Positions 9,401-17,570 of a stretch of 64,000 nt of DNA are shown here, one piece after another. Within the stretch, counting starts at the first letter, position 1, and each line of letters starts with the position of its first letter. The translations under genes and the position numbers were made by a program. The DNA lies in contig JAUCEF010000012.1 of the NCBI GenBank assembly GCA_033558025.1, positions 3,410,001-3,474,000 of the forward strand. Direction: 5' to 3'. The stretch is from Phytophthora sp. 'mugwort'. Taxonomy: Eukaryota > Oomycota > Peronosporomycetes > Peronosporales > Peronosporaceae. Under the pieces are notes generated by a model. It was not told where the DNA came from. It made no database searches and saw only the letters and a list, made by a program, of their open reading frames with translations.

Positions 9401-12400
9401 CGGACGGCCTTCTGGTCATCGGGTGTCGCGCGTTGCACCGCCTCCATGTTGTCGAGGGCCTCGTCGAGGCGGTGCTCGCGCTGTTCCCGTGTGACTCGTG
9501 GTGGTCGCCGACGCCTCCATCGACGCTGTTGATCTTGTTGTGGTCGGGTCGGCTGCTGGTTCGGTGGTCCAGCTGTGTGGGTTGGATCCGGTCGAGGTGG
9601 CGACGACTGCGTCGCAAAAGGCTGCAGCAGCTCGCGGATGCGGTCGGGGATGGCGGCGATGTATCCTTCTCCCGTCGCCCAACTATCCGCATCCGTGATC
9701 CGGCTAGCCATGCTCGTGGTGAAGGTCTCCAGAGCCGCTGCTGCCGCGTCATGCTCATCGTCCGTCAGCTGCCGCAGTCGAAGTCGAGGTTGCCGCGTGG
9801 GGGCCGAGTTGGAGCCAATAGGCAGAGTGGGGAACACCTCGCCCCCATCACGCGCAGCAATTTCGGCTTCGACGTCCATGTCAGCGGCTTCTGCATTGAC
9901 GGTGGCGTGGGCATCGGGAAGTCGTCTAGCCACTGGAGGTGCTGGGTTCGGCGTGGGCGCTGTCGTCGGGGCGAAGCATGTCGCCATGTCGCCGTCGTGG
10001 GGGCCACACTCCATGCGCGTCCGGCGTTGGTCCAGTGCCCTGTTGGCCAGGCGGTCAGCTTGGCCGTTGGCTTTGCGATCAATGTGCCGCAGCCTGTGCC
10101 AAGCAAGTCGTCGCAGCGCGTGTCGAACTCGGTTCCGCAGCCCTCGGAGCCGTCCATTGGTGCACCCGAAGGAGCCCCGCACTTGCGCCAACACCAGGTT
10201 GCTGTCGCCCTCGATCAGCAGTCGGGAGGCGCCGTGGTGTAGCGCGCTCTGCACGCCGAGCAGCAGCGCCGTGTATTCGGCGGTGTTGTTCGTCTCGCTG
10301 CTTCTCGGCATGTAGTGCGAGCACGTCCACACCACAGCGCCACTTGGGTCGAAGAGTGCTGCACCGGCGCCGCCCGGGCCTGGGTTACGGCGGCAGGCGC
10401 CGTCGAAGCGCAGTACCCACGGCTGGAGGTCGTCCGAGCCGCTGTCAACGTCCATCGTGACCGTGACCGGAGTTTCAGCAGCTTCGGGTGGCACCGGTGC
10501 TGGCAGTGGTGCCACCTCTTGGAGCTGGCTTGGCGGTCTTGGTGCTCGGCGTGCCGCTCGGGTCAGTATCACTAGTGGGCGTGGGCCCCACCGAGTCGAA
10601 GTCCGGCTTGGGGCCCTCGCTGACTCGAGCGACATGCTGCTGGGAGGCGCTGTGGGCGAGGTGCCGGCGGTGGCCTCCAGTCTCGCGATGGCAGCAGCTC
10701 CGATTGCGCGTGGGCTTGGGCCCCATCTCGTGGTTCGCTGAGTCGGAGCTGCTGTCGGTGTAGGTCGTCGAGCTGTCGGGGCAGCAGTCGTTTGCTCGCC
10801 GGTCACCAGCCGAGCGATGGCCGCTGCTCCGACGGCTCTGTGTCGTGGCCCCCATCGCGTGGGTCTGGCCGTAGGCTGGGCAGAAGAGGCGTCCGGCATG
10901 TCCTCGTCCGCTGCGAGCTCGAGCATCAGGTCGTCCTCGGCGTCCTGCATCAGGGCGTCCAGGTCGACCGCAGGGCACGAGCTCGAGCTGTTGAGTCGGC
11001 GGCGCTTGCCACCGACACGAACTTCGGGGGGCGGGGACAGTGGGCACCGCACGGGGGGGACGTGTCGGTGCCCGTCTTGAACAGCAGCGGGAGGCATGGC
11101 GCTCTGTTGGGCGGCGGTGTCTGCCACCGCGATGTCGCTTGATGCGGCTGTCGCAGTGACAGGCACCGCCGCGGCGAGGGGCTTGGTAGGTCTTGGGGCC
11201 TCCTCGCCGCGGAGGGAACGAGCACGAGCTGTAGTCGTCGTTGGGGAGTCGCGTGCAGCAGCTTCGGCCGCGTAGGCGCTCTGCGCGCAAGCCTGGGCAT
11301 GCTTCGTCGCTGCTGCACGCGACTTGAAGCCGATGCCGCACGTGCACCCGCTGTGGAAGTGGTCCACGAAGCGGGTGCCACGATGCGCTGTGCGTCGATG
11401 GACGACGAGCGCCGCAAGATCGCGGACGATGTGCGCGCACAACGCGCACTCGAAAGCAGCAGCGTTGTGCGCGTACACCGTCAGCACCGGGTCCTCGAGG
11501 CCGTTGGCCGGCCGAGGGTGGTAGATCGGAGGTCCCGGTACTTGAGCGTCCTCGCCGCACTCGTCATCTTCGTTGTCGCCCTTGGTCTCCTCGTCGTAGC
11601 GTCCGTCGCTGCTGAACTCGTCGCCGTACTTGGGCGCCATATGCGCGCGAGCCGTAGGTGCTTGGTCTTGTCGTGGCTCGGCGCGCACGTGGCGCTCCAC
11701 GGCAGCGCGGTCAGCAGGGGGTGCTGCATCGTCAGCTGCGGCTGCGGCTACTTGGGGGGAAGCAGCAGCCGCAGCTGGGGATGGGGGAGGGCTTGCCGGA
11801 GTGCTGGGCACGACCTGGCCGGGCAGCACGCAAGCCGCCCTGCCGGGTGGGGATCCAGCACTCGCGAGGGGTTGTGGGCCTTGGGCAGCGGCGGCGTGGA
11901 CATCCAGCGCGTCCTCGCCGTCGCTGGAGATGTCGCTGGGGCCGGGGGAGCCGCCCAGGGCACGCGCCGTGGCGGCTGCAAGTGCCTGTCCCCGCGCTAC
12001 CCGGTCGGGCAGCCTGCCTGCCGCCCTGCCGGGTGGGGACAGCAAAGCGCGGGGGGTCCTGGGCGGCGGAGAGGCGAAGATGGGCTGGGGGGCGTCGGCA
12101 GCGTCGGCTCGGGGCTCGTGGAGGCCGGTGGCAGCCTCCGGCGTGGACTTGGGGGCGACGAAGAGTGCTTGCCCCGGCACGACCCGATCGGACAGCCTGC
12201 CGGTCGCCCTGCCGGGTCGTGCCACATCGCAGGGGGGAAACGAGGGGGGCCTGGCAGGCGGACGAGCGAGAGGAGCGTCTTGGCTCTCCGTAGGACCCGG
12301 GCCGGGGTCCAACGGAGGTCTTGGGGCTCCAGGAGAGCCAGCGGCAGCGCCGCCATCGTGGACGTCCATGGTGGCGGGCGAGGCGAGCGGCGAGAACCCC

Positions 12401-13020
12401 TGCGAGGCCTGAGCGGCCAGGGATTCTCCCATAGTGGGGGCAAGTGCTTGGGGCCCAGGCCCGTCCATGGGATGGCCCGGGGGCTCGAAGCTGGTCGCCG
12501 CCGTCGCGAAACGACGCGACGTTGAAGCCGCGAGGCTGGCTTCATCTTGGGCCCCAGAGGCCTCGGCCCGCGTCGCGGCTTGGCGTGCAATGGGCGCTGC
12601 GGGTCCTGAACCCGTGCCCGAAGTTGCAGCAGTTGAAACGCCGCCGGTGCCGAGCAGTGGCACCGCGCGTGGAGGGTCCGGCGGCTCGATTTCCGGCTCA
12701 GGCGAGCCCAAAACGGGGGCGGTAATGTGTAACCGAACCCCTAGCTCGCCAGAGCCGGGTCTGGTGTACCCATCAGTCAGCCGCTCCGAACAGTCGCCGG
12801 ATGACGCGCTGTAGAAAGACGCGTCACTGGCGAGGCTGGAGTGACTGGCCGTGGAGCACTCGCTGTCCGTAGACGGGGTGCGCTCCCTGATTGGCCAAAA
12901 CAGACGCATCTGTGATTGGCCAAGGGGGACAAAAGGCAACCGATGGACAGCCGAGGAGAAGTGTAAAAAAGAAGCAAGCGTTGTAGTTGGCCTCGCGGGG
13001 GAAAGGTGAACGCCCCCGGA
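6407..13020 (-). mobile_element. Utopia-type U2-targeted non-LTR retrotransposon, copy 2 (complete)
   Basis: A complete element of about 6.6 kb lies between two U2-derived sequences. Reading the minus strand, U2 sequence from nt 1 to about nt 150 leads into the element, one long ORF follows, then a 3' UTR of about 150 bases (6407-6558), then U2 sequence again from nt 39. No poly(A) tail is visible at the 3' junction. Utopia is the known non-LTR lineage specific for U2 snRNA genes, and its oomycete members carry an archaeal-type RNase H upstream of the RT, as here. The exact 5' end is an inference. Confidence 0.85.
6559..12909 (-). CDS. Utopia polyprotein: zinc fingers, RNase H, reverse transcriptase, restriction-like endonuclease
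   Basis: About 2116 residues from the ATG at 12909; the frame stays open upstream to a TTG at 13068. The N-terminal third is rich in Pro, Ala and Ser. A C2H2 finger (FECALC...HRRTAH) lies near residue 486. RNase H follows at about 830-960, with FDGACRRNPG, NNTAEY, EGDSN and a C-terminal QADRLAN motif. The reverse transcriptase spans about 1270-1600, with YDLRNAF, QGCPLSPLLF, AYADDL and YRYLGV. Near the C-terminus a knuckle of pattern C-x4-C-x7-H-x4-C precedes the restriction-like nuclease, with RPD near 1970 and a following ADLAV acid motif. This suits target-primed integration in the nucleus: the nuclease nicks U2 DNA and the RT copies element RNA from the nick. No disabling mutation is seen. 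Confidence 0.9.
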   Translation of the reverse strand: MRLFWPIRERTPSTDSECSTASHSSLASDASFYSASSGDCSERLTDGYTRPGSGELGVRLHITAPVLGSPEPEIEPPDPPRAVPLLGTGGVSTAATSGTGSGPAAPIARQAATRAEASGAQDEASLAASTSRRFATAATSFEPPGHPMDGPGPQALAPTMGESLAAQASQGFSPLASPATMDVHDGGAAAGSPGAPRPPLDPGPGPTESQDAPLARPPARPPSFPPCDVARPGRATGRLSDRVVPGQALFVAPKSTPEAATGLHEPRADAADAPQPIFASPPPRTPRALLSPPGRAAGRLPDRVARGQALAAATARALGGSPGPSDISSDGEDALDVHAAAAQGPQPLASAGSPPGRAACVLPGQVVPSTPASPPPSPAAAAASPQVAAAAADDAAPPADRAAVERHVRAEPRQDQAPTARAHMAPKYGDEFSSDGRYDEETKGDNEDDECGEDAQVPGPPIYHPRPANGLEDPVLTVYAHNAAAFECALCAHIVRDLAALVVHRRTAHRGTRFVDHFHSGCTCGIGFKSRAAATKHAQACAQSAYAAEAAARDSPTTTTARARSLRGEEAPRPTKPLAAAVPVTATAASSDIAVADTAAQQSAMPPAAVQDGHRHVPPVRCPLSPPPEVRVGGKRRRLNSSSSCPAVDLDALMQDAEDDLMLELAADEDMPDASSAQPTARPTRWGPRHRAVGAAAIARLVTGEQTTAAPTARRPTPTAAPTQRTTRWGPSPRAIGAAAIARLEATAGTSPTAPPSSMSLESARAPSRTSTRWGPRPLVILTRAARRAPRPPSQLQEVAPLPAPVPPEAAETPVTVTMDVDSGSDDLQPWVLRFDGACRRNPGPGGAGAALFDPSGAVVWTCSHYMPRSSETNNTAEYTALLLGVQSALHHGASRLLIEGDSNLVLAQVRGSFGCTNGRLRGLRNRVRHALRRLAWHRLRHIDRKANGQADRLANRALDQRRTRMECGPHDGDMATCFAPTTAPTPNPAPPVARRLPDAHATVNAEAADMDVEAEIAARDGGEVFPTLPIGSNSAPTRQPRLRLRQLTDDEHDAAAAALETFTTSMASRITDADSWATGEGYIAAIPDRIRELLQPFATQSSPPRPDPTHTAGPPNQQPTRPQQDQQRRWRRRRPPRVTREQREHRLDEALDNMEAVQRATPDDQKAVRNARRRVGRIRSALALQRLRQEFAKDEAKCVEKIMKRTSAEAAMEEHPESCPIDREELHRYFTGTNTPRTNFNYDGDGGEEFRDALANSEAATAEATAFEEEITLDEVEDQLTRAAVTSSPGHDGIGYDVYRRFAAQLVPLLHAAYQFCWLHRRVPALWKVGIVRLIHKKGDPMQPANWRPICLQPTIYKLYSGLLARRLSRWLERNNLLPISQKGFRAFNGCHEHNFVATTLLDQTRRRHRRLYQVWYDLRNAFGSLPQDLMWRVLRDLGVNTGFTSRCQDIYQDSAFVVMNAAGGATDPVRQEVGVYQGCPLSPLLFIAALVPLLRRLEELEDVGVPLAEGVRPCATAYADDLKVFSDSAAGIRKCHGVVARFLKWTGLRANPAKCASLAVTTNARSNPTRDDSVRLELHGDIIATLSLQDSYRYLGVGDGFDHVRHRLQLEPKIQQIKREAVALMQSGLAAWQVVKALKTYVYPKVEYALRHLRPLQSQLQGFDRAVVRGLRHLLRLPQSATTEFFYTPTSGGGLGLQSLVEMHQALQVAHAWQMLHSKDPAIIAVAKAQVGQVARKRYRLHEEHWRGRDDELARLFLNSELAASPHAEVLRRNGDIGSLWVDVQRILLNNNLRLEDRDDADGQDTLGLRVPHHTKWLDHKSVLRHVKLHMKIRHQTRWKGMVDQGKTVRVHGGLGAKFVATGAGLSDAEHRFGIQARLNQVDTNSVLKRRRLRANHHCRDPACSSAETLPHVLNHCASNMDAIRQRHDDALEQIGSKIRGALDRAKSTTELRLNQTVPEYTGAALRPDIVLRNVTAKTMVIADLAVTFEDQAAGARHSSLQFSHDYKTLKYQPIVAELRLKGWRVKTAAIVYGSLGSVQPSNFKTYTEHLQLHKRESRQLDIQLSSHCIRASHRIWGWHCRRHRERQASGHSSRASRGSGGTPRRTSQAEARR

Positions 13021-13170
13021 GACCGCCCCGACGTCGCCCAGCAAGCCGGCCGACGACGGGAGTTCCAAAAATGAGAGTGAAAAAGTTCGCTGACAAACAG
13101 CGAAAATCAGTTTTCACACTGATTAGAACAGATACTACACTTGATCTTAGCCATTAGGCCGAGAAGGTAT
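13021..13170 (-). ncRNA. U2 spliceosomal snRNA gene, 5' end to stem III (3' end unclear)
   Basis: The minus strand from 13170 shows the conserved U2 start, with CTTCTCGGCC, GGCTAAGATCAAGTG and the branch-point-pairing GTAGTA at nt 33-38. A stem IIa (ATCAGT/ACTGAT) and a stem IIb (CGCTG/CAGCG) follow. Next come an Sm-like ATTTTTGGA near nt 100 and a stem III with the CTTG tetraloop also present in human U2. A stem IV with the usual U2B''-binding loop was not recognised, so the 3' part may be diverged, absent, or replaced by element sequence. This is the only U2 in the window that keeps its 5' end. Whether it still makes functional U2 cannot be told from sequence alone. Confidence 0.85.
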
Positions 13171-13544
13171 GCTTGTATTTTGAAAAGGTCAGCTAGTGCT
13201 ATATGATTATTCTGCCCGCACGTACCGCTGGTAAATTTGTGTCTGTTCTGTAATGTTTAGTCGATTTTGGAATAGATTACTGCTCTTTAATACTAGTATG
13301 CTTGTAAATTGAATTTTGTTGCATAGACTTGCGAAACGGTTGTTGCCTAAACTAAGCAAATTAATCAAATTACTGGATGTAAAGGTAGGGCTGGTCGCGT
13401 GAATAATCAGTCATTCGTTATCGGTCAAGTATTTTTTTCTATACTGGTCATTAAGAGCACTGTTTAATTAAATAGCACTTACTTTTTCGCAACGAATTAT
13501 TGCATAGCCGGACATTTGAAAAAGTTGGTGGCAGTTTAGTCGAC
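13171..13544. other. Region upstream of the U2 gene, no gene seen
   Basis: AT-rich sequence between the U2 5' end and the piggyBac boundary. It should contain the U2 promoter, but I recognise no conserved snRNA promoter element in it and no coding sequence. Confidence 0.5.
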
Positions 13545-15810
13545 TTAACCCTTTCACTACCAGAGATTTGGTAGAGGTCCGTCGCGGCCCCCTAAGACGA
13601 CCAACGCGATTGCGCCAAGGGCAAAAAAATCAGCCTATAGATCACCGGCATCTATCCACGTGCACCTCACATTTGCGACTCGAGCCGCTTGCGGTATCTC
13701 TCCAACTTGAATTTCGAATTGGCGCGATGACCGGAGCCCCCCCCCCCCCCCGCGGACTTGCATCTACTGCGGCGACGCGCCGTGGGAATGGGACCGGTAC
13801 GAGGTCATCGGCAGCTGGCTGCGGATACTCACCTTGTGCCGCAGGTGGCGCTCTCCAGGCCATATGAAGCAGGCCCTTGCTCAGATTTACTACTATATCT
13901 TGCTCTGCAAGACAAAGCGGATTGGTCTCCCGCTGTGCGTGGAGATGAAGATTGTACACCTCACCAACACAGTCAGGTACGATCTATTCGCCGTTACCCT
14001 GCTCATCTGCTTGCTGAAGCTGATCTAGATACGTGGTGGTTTTGTTTTGTTTTTTAAGCCGTGTGGGTGCGACCGCGTCGCCCAAGGCAGCCGCGCAAAC
14101 TGCGTCGAGGGCTGAACGAACCGTGAGTAAGGTGGAGGTGAGCGCGTCGCGGTAGTGAAACGCGCTAAAGCCTCTATGACAGCCGATGCAGCCAAAGCGA
14201 GCCTTCTTAGTGAACCCACATAGCGTGCACAGATAACACGTGAGCTTGCCAGCAGAGAACTGCTTTGAGTTCGGCGTTATCGCGTAGAGGCTGTTGTCCC
14301 CGCCGATGACTTCTGCAATTGGCTTGCCGGCAACTGACTCGCGACGGCGTTCCTTGTCCAGCCGGGCTCGCTGCACGGCAGTCAACTTGTCTGCCACTCG
14401 CCGCTTGAACTCGCGCAAGGTCACCCGCTCTGCTTGCGGCTCAGCCACCTTTTTTTTTTTTTTGAACAGCGCGAATGCGTTGATTAGCGCATGATTAAGA
14501 GACCAGCTCGGAATGCCCATTGATAACCGTTTTTCTTTCCGCCGGATCGGATTTGTGCTTCTCAGCTGATTAACTCTGTCAGCGCCATTCATAAACAGGT
14601 TGTAGGCAACAATTACTGCGGGCACCTGGAACGTTTTCCGGTGCATTACTTGATCTCCAGTCCATCGCCGAAGCGGCGCGAGCCCATGTCACAGCCAAAC
14701 AGCTTTGGGAGAATCTCTATGAAGCACGCGTTGGGATGGCGTGCCTGCTAAATCGTTGAATAGAAGACGACTGTCAACTTATCACGGAAAATAATGTAGC
14801 CTGCCGTTGCTGCGATCGTCATTGACGCTATGTATACTGTTCACGAGTGCTCTGGCAGCTTCTTCTGCGCTCGCTTATGGTCTTCCTGTAGCTCTTCCCA
14901 GCCTATCGGGACGTCGACGGCTGCGACTAGCTCCCATGAGCCCCGCTCCGCGATGTCAATTCGTCCTTTGGCCACTTCCAGCTCCTTGGCATTCCACTTG
15001 CCTTGAAGAGAGATTCGCACAGTACCTAACATCCGCATTTCACTATCCGTGAAGGCCACCAGCGTCTTGGCCAAGTTGGGACGAGTATAAAAGTTATCGC
15101 AGATCAGTAACCGATGGCTATTAGGAGCAGCAAAGGGCTTGGTCAGATTCCACACATTGCAATCCAGAGTGAGCTAGCATCTTTCCTCTTCATTGGAAAT
15201 ATTGTCTCGCTCCAGAGTTCTAAAGAGCCCTGTGCGGAGGGCTGGGAATACATCCACAACCGCTCAGCCGCCGTAGTCCTCGTGCGATTGCCAGATCCAT
15301 TGTCCCACACCGATAATATATAAACTCTCCCATCCAACCACTGCATAAAATCGGACACCATACTTATCTGGCTTACTCGGCATGAGCTTTTGTGCGCACC
15401 GTGTTTTTGTCCAAGCTGATAGCACCTACAGGTACCGCACTTGATGCGAAGCATCTACGCCATCAGTGACGGCTGTGCCAGAGTGGATCCAGCTCTCTCG
15501 CGCGACGGGCACACTTCCAGGGGCATGCACCTGGAGCCGCGCGCGGATGCTCTCAAAGCGATTTCTAGCCATTGTTGACCCGAAATTGGCTTGACAGAGA
15601 AACAATTTCTGCGGTCACAGCACTTTAATCTTTGTAACTGAAATTATACTCATTGCAATCTCTAAGCCAATATAAGCATCAAGCTCAAATGCAGTTGACT
15701 CTATTTTCCCCTTATCTTTGAGCATTTCGTTGGTCCAGCGGTGCAGAGTGTCACGGAAATCACGAGTGAAGAATAGAGAGTTATCGCAGGCTTCATTCCC
15801 AGATAGCATT
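13545..15810 (-). pseudogene. Decayed piggyBac transposon and transposase
   Basis: The left end is TTAA (13545-13548) followed by CCCTTTCACTACCAG, the target site and terminal-repeat style of piggyBac. On the minus strand, transposase pieces run in order from 15809. They are an N-terminal block with FRDTLHRWTNE and ELDAYIGLEIAMSI, a block with ARNRFESIRARLQ (15540-15580), a KPDKYGVRFYAVVGW block near 15350, and a catalytic-region block with LLICDNFYTRPNLAKTLVAF (14841-15155). Last is the C-terminal part with YNLFMNGADRVNQLR and a Cys-rich tail (13984-14646). Several frameshifts and stops separate them. The right terminal repeat and the extreme N-terminus are missing where Harbinger sequence begins, so the element cannot move on its own. 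Confidence 0.85.
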
Positions 15811-15812
15811 TT

Positions 15813-16455
15813 GTGGTATGGCTATGGGATCTCGCCACTGGGTTTCGCATTATGGAAATCAATGTGTTTGGCTTCATCGATGGGACGAAGCACGCAATAT
15901 GTCGCCCGACGCCGCGCCCCGGACGCTCAGAGAACCTTCAACGTCAAGTTTATTTGGGACACAAGCGTATTCATCGTCTGAACTACCAGTGTATTACAAC
16001 ACCAGACGGGCTGGTGCTTCACTTCTGGGGTCCTGTTGAAGGACGGCGACAAGACGTCACTTTGCTGCGAGAAAGTCAGCTATTGCAAAAAAAAATCGAG
16101 CAAAATCAAGATGTATTTGAAGGCTACGCTGCCTACAGCGATCCTGCTTACAGTATCTCCCGTCCCATTGTGTCAAGTTTTCGTGGTGCTAGCACTTCAC
16201 AGAGGGAGCGTACTTTTAATAGTGCGATGAGCTCCGTTCGCGAGAGTGTGGAGTGGTCATTTGGGCGACTGAAAACGTTGTGGACGTTCAGTGACTTCAA
16301 AAAGTAAAACAAAATTAGGCTTAGTCCTGCTGGAAAGAACGTTATTGCAATGCTGGTGACAAAAAAAATGTCACTGCTGCTACTACAGAGGTAATCAGAC
16401 CAGTCAGTTCTTTGGGTTGGGCTCCACCAACATTGCAAGTATATTTAGCGCTTAA
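15813..16455 (+). pseudogene. PIF/Harbinger transposase (DDE_Tnp_4), N-terminally truncated and broken
   Basis: The open part (to 16307) contains GFIDGTKHAICRP near its start and TPDGLVLHFWGPVEGRRQD in the middle. GYAAYSDPAYSI and VRESVEWSFGRLKTLWTFSDFKK-type sequence lie near its end, which is typical of the Harbinger nuclease. Homology continues past the TAA at 16305-16307 and a further frameshift to NQTSQFFGLGSTNIASIFSA, ending at 16455. The N-terminal third, including the first catalytic region, is absent. The piece starts directly beside the truncated end of the piggyBac relic. It would have acted with a DNA-binding partner such as the one encoded convergently at 16482-16900. Confidence 0.85.
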
Positions 16456-16481
16456 TTAATGTTTGTAATAAACTTGCCTTC

Positions 16482-16900
16482 CTATTTGTTGCCCATTGCA
16501 TTCACCAAACGCGACGTGAATGCATCTAACAGCTTTAGCAGTCTATCGCTGTCATCTGCGCGAAGCTGAGCTTGATCCGCTCTGTCCTCAGCGCGCTGAC
16601 GCGCACGATCTATGTATCGCTGCTTCATCTTCAACATAGCGTCCGTTGGCTGCGCTATTCTCGCGTTCTTTGTCGGTGTCGAAACACCCTCTTCCGATGG
16701 CGACTGCTTGAGTCGTTCCATGGCAACACGCCGAGCAACCGAAGATGCATCCTCATCTCGCTCGCGTTTCTTCTGCTCTTCTTTCTCTTGCTCTCATACG
16801 TGCGTTTGGCGTCGTCTAGGAGCTCAACGAAGCTCATCAGAAGCTCATCACGTTCTGTCACCTCCTCCGTGGACAGCAACTCTGCCTCCTTCATTTTTTT
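16482..16900 (-). pseudogene. Probable Harbinger accessory (DNA-binding) protein, C-terminal part, frameshifted
   Basis: Two overlapping minus-strand frames give one coherent protein. The first has EEVTERDELLMSFVELLDD and a basic stretch (about 16730-16900). The second has MERLKQSPSEEGV followed by a charged helical tail rich in Arg, Asp and Gln that ends ...TSRLVNAMGNK (16482-16721). The position, convergent with the Harbinger transposase and 26 bases from it, fits the second ORF of a PIF/Harbinger element, usually a Myb/SANT-type DNA-binding protein. The SANT region itself is not present, so the assignment rests on context. Confidence 0.5.
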
Positions 16901-16903
16901 TCG

Positions 16904-17215
16904 GTGAGCAATGACAAGGACAACGCGCCTATTCACACGTCACGTGAAACGCGTGCGTTCTTCGACGAAATGAAAATGAATGTGATGGATTGGCCTGCAA
17001 GGTCTGCGGATCTGAATCCGATAGAAAACCTCTGGGTCATTCTGTCACATGCTATCTACCAAGATTGCCCCTTCAACACGACTCGTTAACTTACCGAGGC
17101 AATCCTCGCTGCCTGGACCAAAATCCCCAACAAGATTCTCAAGAACCTCGTCTCTTCGATGCCTCGCCGCTGCGTCGAAGTCATTGAGCGCCGCAGAAAC
17201 AAGCTACTAAGCTAG
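16904..17215 (+). pseudogene. Tc1/mariner transposase, C-terminal fragment
   Basis: The fragment begins within the catalytic core at KDNAPIHTSRETRAFF, with the second Asp and the DNAP-H signature. It continues through DWPARSADLNPIENLWV, which holds the last catalytic acid region of the DDE/DDD triad. An in-frame TAA follows NTTR (about 17087-17089), but homology continues (AILAAWTKIPNKILKNL, MPRRCVEVIERR) to a stop at 17213-17215. Everything upstream of the core is missing and is replaced by the Harbinger relic. The family terminal repeat follows at 17233. Confidence 0.85.
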
Positions 17216-17232
17216 TGGCCTTCATTCTATAT

Positions 17233-17473
17233 TGGCAATCATTCTGTTAATATGAAATAAAGTATGCTCCTTTGTCCGATTCAGTGTGGCCAAGCTCCAA
17301 ATACTGCAGTTATGTGAGCAACCGAAGCACGTCTAATCTGCGAATGTTAGCCCAAATGCGCTATTTTCCGATGTGATTGCTACGCCTATCTAAACAGCGA
17401 GCACTGATTCGCCGTAGAAAACAAGTTATTTCGATTTTTCGGCTGTCCGAAAAATTCTGGCCCGGACTTTATA
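17233..17473 (+). repeat. Long terminal inverted repeat of the Tc1-type element, copy A
   Basis: About 240 bases follow the transposase stop and end in CCCGGACTTTATA. The same sequence, diverged, recurs in the same orientation at 24774-24970. Shared landmarks are CAATCATTCTGTTAATATGAAAT, TTTGTCCGATT and CGGCTGTCCGAA..ATTCTGGCC. A terminal repeat of about 200 bases is long for a Tc1 element. Confidence 0.7.
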
Positions 17474-17477
17474 CCCG

Positions 17478-17570
17478 CTACTCACTAACTAATTGAGTGA
17501 CTCAGTCACCACTCACTCACTCATATTCACTTACTTACTTACTTACTTAGTTAGTCTCTCACTCACTCAA
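17478..17570. repeat. ACTC/ACTT tetranucleotide microsatellite
   Basis: Imperfect runs of CACT and TACT tetranucleotides lie directly beyond the Tc1 terminal repeat, including five uninterrupted TTAC/ACTT units near 17530-17550. Confidence 0.9.

Larger units (their letters stand above)
1..13132 (-). repeat. Head-to-tail tandem repeat, 6726-bp unit (about two copies)
   Basis: Sequence from position 1 recurs exactly 6726 bases later. The match runs up to 6406 in the left copy and 13132 in the right copy, where the two diverge. Each unit holds U2 snRNA sequence from U2 nt 39 onward followed by a Utopia-type retrotransposon, all on the minus strand. The only difference I found is A at 1427 versus G at 8153. 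The left unit is cut by the window start. Near identity means a very recent event, ongoing gene conversion, or an assembly artefact. Confidence 0.97.

Noticed and set aside
12824..13117. 97-codon frame starting inside the U2 sequence
   Set aside because: Starts within U2 snRNA sequence and runs out of frame with the polyprotein; no recognisable product.
13731..13754. C homopolymer near 13740 (also near 24182 and 36500)
   Set aside because: Plain homopolymers; no structure or gene depends on them.
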